A stretch of 64,000 nt of DNA from Hyphomonas sp. (lineage in GTDB: Bacteria > Pseudomonadota > Alphaproteobacteria > Caulobacterales > Hyphomonadaceae), in NCBI RefSeq assembly GCF_018402285.1, contig NZ_JAGYJH010000006.1, positions 310,847 to 374,846 of the forward strand, read 5' to 3'. Of the stretch, positions 18,501-25,127 are shown piece by piece. Under the pieces are notes generated by a model. The model searched no databases. It saw nothing but the letters and a program-made list of their open reading frames with translations, and was not told the DNA's origin. The stretch's first letter is position 1; each line of letters starts with the position of its first letter. The position numbers were made by a program, and so were the translations under genes.

Positions 18501-19070
18501 ATGTTTATCCAGACCGAAGCAACGCCAAACCCCGACACGATCAAATTCCTTCCGGGACAGCCGGTTGCCGGAGATCGGGGCCCGTTCGACTTTCCCGATG
18601 CCGCCAGCGCCCGCACCAGCCTGCTGGCCCGCGCCCTGTTTCAGGTCGAAGGCGTCGAGCGTGTCTTTCTGGGAAGCGATTTTGTCAGCATAAACAAGGT
18701 GCAGGACAAAGACTGGCGGCATGTCAAGCCGATGGTGCTGGCCGCCATCATGGATCACTTCATGTCCGGCCTTCCGGTCGTGGAAGAGGGAACACCAAGT
18801 CTCTCAGATGAAACCGAATATGAAGGCGAGACGGCTGAAATCGTCAACGAGATCAAGGAATTGATCGAAACCCGCGTGCGCCCGGCCGTGGCTCAGGATG
18901 GCGGTGACATCACCTTCCAGCGGTTTGACCCGGAAACCGGCATCGTTCATCTCTCGATGCGGGGCGCCTGCGCCGGTTGCCCGTCCTCGACCATGACCCT
19001 GAAACAGGGCATCGAGAACATGCTGCGCACCTATGTGCCCGAGGTGACCGCCGTGGAGGCAGCGCTTTAA
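18501..19070 (+). CDS. nfu: Nfu/NifU-type iron-sulfur cluster scaffold or carrier
   Basis: A 189-residue protein with an Nfu N-terminal domain (MFIQTEATPNPDTIKFLPG to about residue 90) and a C-terminal NifU-like domain. The cluster-binding cysteines are in GACAGCPSS (Cys157 and Cys160). It binds a 4Fe-4S cluster between subunits and passes it to target proteins. Two-domain Nfu of this type is shared by alphaproteobacteria and mitochondria. It stands a short way upstream of tsaB, as is usual in this group, with a nitroreductase gene in between. Confidence 0.9.
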   Translation: MFIQTEATPNPDTIKFLPGQPVAGDRGPFDFPDAASARTSLLARALFQVEGVERVFLGSDFVSINKVQDKDWRHVKPMVLAAIMDHFMSGLPVVEEGTPSLSDETEYEGETAEIVNEIKELIETRVRPAVAQDGGDITFQRFDPETGIVHLSMRGACAGCPSSTMTLKQGIENMLRTYVPEVTAVEAAL

Positions 19071-19076
19071 AAAGCC

Positions 19077-19149
19077 GCCAGAAAAACTCCAACGGTTACT
19101 CCAACAAGCGGCCAGAAAAACTCCAACGAGTTTCCAGCCAGAAAATCCG
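19077..19149. repeat. Short direct repeats after nfu
   Basis: GCCAGAAAAACTCCAACG is present exactly at 19077-19094 and 19111-19128 (34-bp period), with a degenerate third copy GCCAGAAAATCC starting at 19137. TACTCCAACA between them looks like a further partial copy. The array begins six bases after the nfu stop. It looks like local tandem duplication; no function is evident. Confidence 0.7.
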
Positions 19150-19205
19150 GCCCAGATCCTGCCGCCACCGCCGGGTCTTTGCCGCCATCAAGGAAGGAAC
19201 TGCCC

Positions 19206-19805
19206 ATGGCCCACCCGGTCAACGATCACGCGCTCGACATCATCTTTCGCGATGCCCGCAGCCAGAACGGCTATCTTGACCGGTCCGTCCCCGAGGTCCT
19301 CATCCGCGCGGTCTATGACCTCGCCAAGATGGGCCCCACCAGCGCCAACTGCTCGCCCGCCCGCTTCGTGTTCGTCACCACATCGGAAGGCAAGGAGCGC
19401 CTCCTGCCCTTCATGAGCGAAGGCAACCGCGCAAAGACTGCGTCAGCGCCCTGGACGGTCATCATCGCCCACGACATGCGCTTTGCCGACAGGATCCCGC
19501 AACTCTTCCCGCACAATCCGGATGCCAAACACTGGTTTGACAACAATGCCGAAGAAACTGCCATACGCAACGGCACGCTTCAGGCAGCCTACCTGATGCT
19601 GGCGGCCCGCTCGCTTGGCCTCGATTGCGGCCCGATGAGCGGTTTCGACATGCCCGGCGTAAACCGCGAGTTCTTCCAGAGCCAGGACGGCGAGGAACAG
19701 CACTGGCGCGCCAATTTCATCTGCAATCTCGGCTATGGCGACAAGACCAAGCTGATGGACCGTCTGCCGCGTCTGGAATTTGACGAAGGCTGCCGCATCC
19801 TCTAA
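19206..19805 (+). CDS. Nitroreductase family protein, RutE/HadB-like (3-hydroxypropionate dehydrogenase type)
   Basis: A 199-residue FMN-dependent nitroreductase-fold protein. The blocks MGPTSANCSPARFVFV, EGKERLLPFMSEGN, NGTLQAAYLMLAARSLGLDCGPMSGFD and NLGYGDKTKLMDRLPRLEFDE follow E. coli RutE almost block by block. RutE reduces malonic semialdehyde in uracil breakdown, but no other rut gene is in view, so this may serve another aldehyde or quinone. The ATG at 19206 has AAGGA upstream. tsaB starts 9 bp after its stop. Confidence 0.8.
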   Translation: MAHPVNDHALDIIFRDARSQNGYLDRSVPEVLIRAVYDLAKMGPTSANCSPARFVFVTTSEGKERLLPFMSEGNRAKTASAPWTVIIAHDMRFADRIPQLFPHNPDAKHWFDNNAEETAIRNGTLQAAYLMLAARSLGLDCGPMSGFDMPGVNREFFQSQDGEEQHWRANFICNLGYGDKTKLMDRLPRLEFDEGCRIL

Positions 19806-19814
19806 CCGGCGAGG

Positions 19815-20459
19815 ATGCTGATCCTTGCCCTGAACACGGCCTTTACGACGATGGAAGCCGCGCTGGTGCGCGATGGCGAAATCCTGGCTGATGCGCGGGA
19901 GACTTTACCGCGTGGCCAAGAAAAGGCGCTTCCGGGCTTTGTCGAGGCGCTGCTGAAGGAAGAGGGGGCCAGTTTCGCCGATGTGTCCCGCCTTGCCGTC
20001 GTCACAGGGCCTGGCAGCTTCACCGGCCTGCGCATCGGCGTTGCTTACGTGCGCGGCCTCGCCCTCGTCACCGGCGCGCCTGCGGTCGGCATCACCAGTC
20101 TCGAAGCGGCCATCCCCGCGGGTATGGAAGGGGCGAGCCTCGGCGCCCTGATGGCCCAGCGGCGCCCGCCCGACCAGACCTGGTGGGTGCAGGGCATCAG
20201 CCAGGACGCCGGCATCGCCCCGGTGCAGGAGGTAGGCCTTACCGCGCTCTCAGCCATGCTCGAAGGCTTCCATGCGCCGATCTTCATGGATGGGGCTGAG
20301 GCGCTCGGCGAGCAGGCCGCAAAGCTCGACATCCGCCCGATGCGCCCCAGCGCCGTCACCGCCGCCCTTAAGGCCGGGCGGTTTGATCCGGCAGATCATC
20401 CGCCCACGCCGGTCTATGCCCGCGAGCCGGATGCGACGCTGCCAACGCCGAAATCCTAA
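19815..20459 (+). CDS. tsaB: tRNA threonylcarbamoyladenosine biosynthesis protein TsaB
   Basis: A 214-residue ASKHA-fold protein. LILALNTAFTTMEAAL is the N-terminal phosphate-1-like strand, and VVTGPGSFTGLRIGVAYVRGLAL is the diagnostic TsaB block (about 63-85). TsaB pairs with TsaD and TsaE to make t6A37 in ANN-decoding tRNAs. Usually rimI and fur follow directly in this lineage; here a reverse-strand Hsp70-like gene lies between. The tsaB stop overlaps the stop of that gene by three bases. Confidence 0.9.
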   Translation: MLILALNTAFTTMEAALVRDGEILADARETLPRGQEKALPGFVEALLKEEGASFADVSRLAVVTGPGSFTGLRIGVAYVRGLALVTGAPAVGITSLEAAIPAGMEGASLGALMAQRRPPDQTWWVQGISQDAGIAPVQEVGLTALSAMLEGFHAPIFMDGAEALGEQAAKLDIRPMRPSAVTAALKAGRFDPADHPPTPVYAREPDATLPTPKS

Positions 20460-21751
20460 GGCCGCCGCGCCAGCCAGGGCTCAAGGTCATCCTGCTGCGC
20501 AATCAGCGCCAGGCCATGCGCGATCGAAACGAACTGGTCACCGGTCTCGACTTTCTCTGCGCCAAACCGTTCCTCGAAACTCTCGCGCAGCGCGCGAACG
20601 TAGGATGTGCCCCCGGTCAGGAACACCCGGTCAATCCCGCTTGGCGAGAGGCCCGCGCGGCTCAGCGCCGTATCAACTGTCTCGCCGATGGCGCTCACGT
20701 CTTCGGCGATCCAGCCCTCAAACTCGGCGCGGGTGATGTCCCGCTCGATGGTCAGGCTGCCGGCGCGAAGGCTGAAGGTCGCCGTCTTCGCTTGCGAGAG
20801 CTGCGCCTTAACCTGCGCCACGGCCCGGTAGAGCAGGTAGCTCGCGTCGGCATCAAGGAAGTCGATGAAGGACTGGATCAGGCGCGGCTCGTTTGACGCC
20901 TGCAGCAGTTTCTGAAGGTCAGCATAATCGCGCGTGTGCCGCATGATCGAGAGCTGATTCCACTGCGCAAACCGGCTGTAGAAGGACGAGGGCACGGGCA
21001 GGGTTTTCTCCCCGCTGCGGAAGGTGCTGCTCTTGCCAAAGAGCGGCGCCACCACATGCTCGATGATCTTCTGGTCAAACGCGTCGCCCGCAATTCCGAT
21101 ACCGGAATGGGAGAGCGCCTGCGCGCGCAGCTTCCCGCCCGAGGGATCAAACCGGACGACCGAGAAGTCGCTGGTTCCGCCGCCAAAGTCTGCCACCAGA
21201 ATGGTCGAGGCGTGCGTGAGGCGCTGGGCATAGAAAAAAGCAGCGGCGACCGGCTCATACACATGATGGATGGTTTCAAAGCCGATCCGCTTCAGCGCGG
21301 CTTCATAGCGGGACTGGGCAAGCGCCTCGTCCGGCTGGGCACCTGCAAAGCGCACCGGGCGGCCCATCACCACGCGTGTTGGCCAGGGCGTGCCCGCCCG
21401 CTCCGACAGGCGGCGCAGATAGGCGGCCAGAAGGTCTTCAAACTGCCAGTTGCGGTTATGGATCAGGGTCGAAACGAAAAGCGGGCTCGCCGCAAAGGTC
21501 TTGAACGACTGGATGAAACGGCAATCCCCGCCCAGCTCCAGGAACTGGTCGATCGCCCAGGGGCCGATCTCCATCATCGCGCGCGCTTCGTCTTCATCGC
21601 GCCAGAAGCAGAGCACGGAGCGGCAGGCCGAAAAGACGTCCTCGCCATGGCTGAAGCTCATGGCCTGCGCGGTGCCATCGGGCGCGGCGAGGGAGGCAAC
21701 GCTGTTGGTCGTGCCAAAGTCGAGGCCGAGCGTGGAGATCGCCTGGGTCAT
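20456..21751 (-). CDS. Hsp70-family protein, YegD-like
   Basis: A 431-residue protein with the Hsp70/actin ATPase fold only. Phosphate 1 is GLDFGTTNSVAS (about 9-20), phosphate 2 is VADFGGGTSDFSVVRF, and the adenosine motif is VFLTGGTSYVRAL near the C-terminus. There is no classical substrate-binding domain, and the length (DnaK is about 640) agrees with YegD-type chaperone-like proteins of unknown client. It is transcribed against tsaB and rimI, with no room for a terminator at the tsaB end. No DnaJ or GrpE gene is nearby. Confidence 0.85.
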   Translation of the reverse strand: MTQAISTLGLDFGTTNSVASLAAPDGTAQAMSFSHGEDVFSACRSVLCFWRDEDEARAMMEIGPWAIDQFLELGGDCRFIQSFKTFAASPLFVSTLIHNRNWQFEDLLAAYLRRLSERAGTPWPTRVVMGRPVRFAGAQPDEALAQSRYEAALKRIGFETIHHVYEPVAAAFFYAQRLTHASTILVADFGGGTSDFSVVRFDPSGGKLRAQALSHSGIGIAGDAFDQKIIEHVVAPLFGKSSTFRSGEKTLPVPSSFYSRFAQWNQLSIMRHTRDYADLQKLLQASNEPRLIQSFIDFLDADASYLLYRAVAQVKAQLSQAKTATFSLRAGSLTIERDITRAEFEGWIAEDVSAIGETVDTALSRAGLSPSGIDRVFLTGGTSYVRALRESFEERFGAEKVETGDQFVSIAHGLALIAQQDDLEPWLARRP

Positions 21752-21859
21752 GATTTCGGTCTTGTGCTGGAGCAGAGGGCAGGCGAACTAGCAGGGGTAG
21801 GCCAAGGCAATCAATCCCGGATGTCTGCCTTCTGGAAATTTTGGCAAAGCCCGACCGGC

Positions 21860-22315
21860 ATGACACACACAATCCGCCGCCTTACGCGCGCTGATGCAGG
21901 CCCTGCAGCGCAGCTGCATGCCGCAGGATTTGCCGATCCGTGGAGCGCCGCCTCGATTGAGACGCTGATCGATACGGACAATGTGCTCGCCCTCGGGATC
22001 GAGGGGGAGGGCGGCCTTCTTGCCTTCGTGCTGTTCCAGTCCGCGGCGGGCGAGAGTGAACTCCTCACCATCGCCACTTCGCCCGCCCGGCGCGGAGAAG
22101 GGCTTGCGGGCCAGTTGATCGAAGCGGCCATCCCGGTACTGGCCGGCGCAGGCAACACCCGCCTGCTGCTCGATGTGGCCGAGGACAACACTCCCGCCCG
22201 GCGCCTCTATGTGCGGCTGGGCTTTACCGAAGACGGCCGCCGCAAGGGTTATTACAGCGCCGGGCGCCCCTCGCCGGTCGACGCCCTGCTCATGTCGCGC
22301 GCCATCGGCGGGTAG
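21860..22315 (+). CDS. rimI: Ribosomal-protein-alanine N-acetyltransferase RimI
   Basis: A 151-residue GNAT enzyme starting MTHTIRRLTRADAGPAAQLHAAGFADPWS; FADPWS is the usual RimI N-terminal motif. The acetyl-CoA site is LLTIATSPARRGEGLAGQLIEAAI, followed by LLLDVAEDNTPARRLYVRLGFTEDGRRKGYY, strongly RimI-like. It acetylates the N-terminus of ribosomal protein S18 in E. coli. An in-frame ATG at 21821 would add MSAFWKFWQSPTG; neither start has a strong ribosome site. The promoter must lie in the roughly 100-bp divergent space shared with the Hsp70-like gene. Confidence 0.85.
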   Translation: MTHTIRRLTRADAGPAAQLHAAGFADPWSAASIETLIDTDNVLALGIEGEGGLLAFVLFQSAAGESELLTIATSPARRGEGLAGQLIEAAIPVLAGAGNTRLLLDVAEDNTPARRLYVRLGFTEDGRRKGYYSAGRPSPVDALLMSRAIGG

Positions 22316-22387
22316 GCGCGCCGGGCGAAAGGCTGGCCCTTCGGGCCGTCTGGTCTATACTCGCCTGAGGAGAACGGGAGAGCGACC

Positions 22388-23284
22388 ATGGCCGATGGCA
22401 ACCAGAGCAAAATCGAGATTCCGGCGGAAGTTTTCCGCCTCTACGACGCCTATTGCCACGGCGATCTCTCCCGGCGGGCCTTCTTCTCCCGCCTCAGCGC
22501 GTATGCGGGCGGGGGCATCACGGTGTCGATGCTCGCAGCATGCGTGATGCCCGATTACAGCAAGGCCCAGACCCTGACTGGCGAGGCCGACCTCATCGAG
22601 GAAGACATCACCTATACCACGCCGAGCAGCGCGGGCACGATGGGCGGCTATCTCGTGCGCCCGGCAAATGCCGCCGGCCCGCTCCCGGCCATCCTCGTGA
22701 TCCATGAGAACCGGGGCCTTAACCCTTACATTCGCGACGTGACCCGCCGCGCCGCCAAGGCCGGCTATGTCGCTTTCGGGCCCGACGCGCTCCATCCGCT
22801 CGGCGGCTATCCGGGCAATGATGACGAAGGGCGCACCCTGCAGGCCCAGCGCACGCGGGAAGACATGTTCGCCGATTTCGTGGCAGCCGCCGAGCTGCTG
22901 CGCGGGCATGAGGCCGTCAATGGCAGCGTCGGGGTGACCGGTTTTTGCTTCGGCGGCGCCATGGCCAATCAGCTCGCCGTCAGCCTGCCCTGGCTCAAGG
23001 CATCGGTGCCCTATTATGGCGGCTGGCCGGCCGATGAAGACGCGGCGAAACTGGAGGTGCCCCTCCAGATCCACCTCGCCAGCGACGATCCGCGCGTGAA
23101 TGAGGGCTGGGTTTCTTATGAAGCGGCGCTGAAAGCGGCGGCAAAGCCCTATGAGCTGCACTGGTATGAGGGCACCCAGCACGGGTTCCACAATGATACA
23201 ACGCCGCGTTTCAACCCCGAGGCGGCCGCGCTCGCCTGGTCGCGCACGCTGGAATTCTTCGGAAAACACCTGCGCGGCGCGTGA
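22388..23284 (+). CDS. Dienelactone hydrolase family protein with export signal
   Basis: A 298-residue protein. The catalytic core is the dienelactone hydrolase fold: VIHENRGLNPYIRDVTRR, nucleophile Cys187 in TGFCFGG, Asp near 235 (SDDPRV) and His in EGTQHGFHND. The N-terminus is unusual: SRRAFFSRLSAYAGGGITVSMLAAC has a twin-arginine pair (Arg29-Arg30), a hydrophobic stretch, and a possible lipobox ending at Cys52. This resembles YghX-type exported members. The substrate is unknown. It lies between rimI and fur, which are normally adjacent. Confidence 0.8.
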   Translation: MADGNQSKIEIPAEVFRLYDAYCHGDLSRRAFFSRLSAYAGGGITVSMLAACVMPDYSKAQTLTGEADLIEEDITYTTPSSAGTMGGYLVRPANAAGPLPAILVIHENRGLNPYIRDVTRRAAKAGYVAFGPDALHPLGGYPGNDDEGRTLQAQRTREDMFADFVAAAELLRGHEAVNGSVGVTGFCFGGAMANQLAVSLPWLKASVPYYGGWPADEDAAKLEVPLQIHLASDDPRVNEGWVSYEAALKAAAKPYELHWYEGTQHGFHNDTTPRFNPEAAALAWSRTLEFFGKHLRGA

Positions 23285-23330
23285 CAAGGTTGAACTGGAC
23301 TTTCCGGCAATGCGAGGGCATTTAGGGGCC

Positions 23331-23741
23331 ATGGACAGACTAGAAAAACTCTGCATCGAGAAGGGCCTCCGCATGACGGAGCCCCGCCGCATTATAGCCC
23401 GGATTCTTTCCGTCGCCGATGATCACCCCGACGCGGAAGAACTGCACCGCCGCGCCAATTCGCTCGACGCCTCGATCTCGCTCGCCACCGTCTACCGGAC
23501 GGTCAAGCTGTTCGAGGATGCCGGTATCATCCAGGCGCACGATTTCCGCGATGGCCGCGCCCGGTATGAGGAAATGCCGGCCGAACATCATGATCACCTG
23601 ATCGACGTGAAGACCGGCCAGGTAGTCGAATTCCATTCCGAAGAGATCGAGAAGCTGCAGGAAGAAATCGCCCGCAAGCTTGGGTACAAGCTGGTCGATC
23701 ACCGGCTGGAGCTTTACGGCATTCCGCTCGCCGAGAAATAA
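23331..23741 (+). CDS. fur: Fur-family metalloregulator (Fur/Mur type)
   Basis: A 136-residue Fur protein. The winged helix is at about 8-65 (LRMTEPRRIIARIL, SLATVYRTVKLFEDAGII) and the metal site includes HHDH (His86, His87, His89). The two CxxC pairs of E. coli Fur are absent (IDVKTGQVVEFH instead), as in alphaproteobacterial Fur/Mur proteins, which lack the structural zinc and often respond to manganese. The start at 23331 matches the family N-terminus. A strong terminator follows. Confidence 0.9.
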   Translation: MDRLEKLCIEKGLRMTEPRRIIARILSVADDHPDAEELHRRANSLDASISLATVYRTVKLFEDAGIIQAHDFRDGRARYEEMPAEHHDHLIDVKTGQVVEFHSEEIEKLQEEIARKLGYKLVDHRLELYGIPLAEK

Positions 23742-23783
23742 CCTCGCAGGCGTATCCGCCGCGTCCTGACTATCCCCCAATGA

Positions 23784-23818
23784 AAACGGCCCCGCCATCT
23801 GGCGGGGCCGTTTCGTTT
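23784..23818. terminator. Bidirectional rho-independent terminator between fur and sugar dehydrogenase gene
   Basis: AAACGGCCCCGCC (23784-23796) pairs perfectly with GGCGGGGCCGTTT (23801-23813) across ATCT, with TTTCGTTTT after it and AAAA before it. It lies between the convergent fur and sugar dehydrogenase genes and can serve both. Confidence 0.9.
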
Positions 23819-23834
23819 TGTGGGCGCGCGGGGC

Positions 23835-24986
23835 TTATTCCTGCGGCACGACGCGGAATATGCCGTCGAAATCCTTGTTCGCCACATAGAGATAGCCGTC
23901 CGGCCCCTGCACGACATCCCGGATCGACATCTCACCCTTCAGCAGGGCTTCCTTGCCGGCGACTTCGCCGTTTTCCAGGTCAATCCGCATAAGGACGAGG
24001 CCTTCGGGGCCGTTCATGCCGCCGGAGAAGAGGTCGCCCTCCCAGCCCGGATACTTGTCGCTGGTCACCATGGTGAGGCCCGCCGGCGCAATCGACGGCA
24101 CCCAGTAGGTTTCAGGCTGCGCCATGCCTTCAGCTTCAGTTTCCCTTGTGATGATCGTGCCGTCATAATTGACGCCATAGGTGATTTCCGGCCAGCCATA
24201 GTTGACGCCCGGCTTGACGATATTGAGCTCGTCGCCGCCGCGCGGGCCGTGCTCTGTTGCCCAGAGCGTGCCGGTGGCGCCGTCAAAATACAGCCCCTGC
24301 ACATTGCGGTGTCCATAGGACCAGACTTCCGGCTTGCCGTTCACGCCGTCCGCAAACGGATTATCGGCTGGAATGGTGCCGTCCGGATTGATACGAACAA
24401 TCTTGCCATGGGTGGTCTTGGGGTCCTGCGCATCGGCCATGTATTTGAAGCCCTCGCCGAGGGAGACAAACAACGTGCCGTCCGCTCCAAAGACGAGGCG
24501 CGAGCCATAGTGATAGGCAGTATCCTGGTCATCGGCCTTGAAGATCTGCTCGGCATTTTCCAGCGCGCTGTTGTCATCGCTGAGGCGCCCGCGGAATACG
24601 GCCGTGGAGTTGGCCGCTGCCGTGCCGGTGGCGAGCGAGACATAAACCAGGCGGTTCGTCTCGAAGCCCGGATCGAGCGCAATGCCTAGATAGCCGGCCT
24701 GGCCTTCGACATAGGCCTCCGGCAAGCCCGCCACGGAGGCTGGCTGGCCGCCGGCTGCGAAGAATCTGAGCCCGCCTTCCTTCTCGGTGAAGAGGAGGCC
24801 GCCATCGGGCAGGAACACCATGCCCCAGGGCTGTTCGGCCGGCGCCACCTGCTCGAGGCTGATACCGGAAAACGCGGCCGGAGTTGCGGCCGGAACGTCC
24901 TGTCCGGCCGGGGCAGCGGCTTCTCCGCAGGCGGACACGATCAGGGCAAGCGGGCCGAGGACGGCGAGGCGGGCAAAGACGGACAT
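23835..24986 (-). CDS. PQQ-dependent aldose/sorbosone dehydrogenase-like lipoprotein
   Basis: A 383-residue beta-propeller protein. The signal peptide MSVFARLAVLGPLALIVSAC carries a lipobox ending at Cys20. The propeller shows family blocks PWGMVFLPDGGLLFTEKEGGLRFF, GYLGIALDPGFETNRLVYVS, GSRLVFGADGTLFVSLGEGF, HGKIVRINPDGTIPADNPF, SYGHRNVQGLYFD, TEHGPRGGDELN and NYGWPEITYG. These match soluble aldose sugar dehydrogenases (YliI type) that oxidise sugars with PQQ in the periplasm. No PQQ synthesis genes are in the window. The TonB receptor upstream on the same strand is separated by a terminator. Confidence 0.85.
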   Translation of the reverse strand: MSVFARLAVLGPLALIVSACGEAAAPAGQDVPAATPAAFSGISLEQVAPAEQPWGMVFLPDGGLLFTEKEGGLRFFAAGGQPASVAGLPEAYVEGQAGYLGIALDPGFETNRLVYVSLATGTAAANSTAVFRGRLSDDNSALENAEQIFKADDQDTAYHYGSRLVFGADGTLFVSLGEGFKYMADAQDPKTTHGKIVRINPDGTIPADNPFADGVNGKPEVWSYGHRNVQGLYFDGATGTLWATEHGPRGGDELNIVKPGVNYGWPEITYGVNYDGTIITRETEAEGMAQPETYWVPSIAPAGLTMVTSDKYPGWEGDLFSGGMNGPEGLVLMRIDLENGEVAGKEALLKGEMSIRDVVQGPDGYLYVANKDFDGIFRVVPQE

Positions 24987-25070
24987 ACCGGCTCCTTTGG
25001 GGTGGGGCCCCGGAAGGGGGCTTTGAAAATCAGATGTGGCGCAGAGATAGGCTGTTCCGGTGCAAGCGCC

Positions 25071-25105
25071 AATAAAAAAGGGGGCAGCCCCGAAAGGCTG
25101 CCCCC
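25071..25105 (-). terminator. Rho-independent terminator of the TonB-receptor gene
   Basis: GGGGGCAGCC (25080-25089) and GGCTGCCCCC (25096-25105) form a perfect 10-bp stem with loop CCGAAA. On the minus strand it is followed by a T-rich run complementary to AATAAAAAAG. It begins 22 bp after the receptor stop. Confidence 0.9.
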
Positions 25106-25127
25106 CGATGTCAGGCAGGATGCCCGC

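Noticed and set aside
19077-19149. CRISPR array after nfu
   Set aside because: Only two exact short copies with 16-bp gaps, no cas genes, and the gaps themselves resemble partial repeats.
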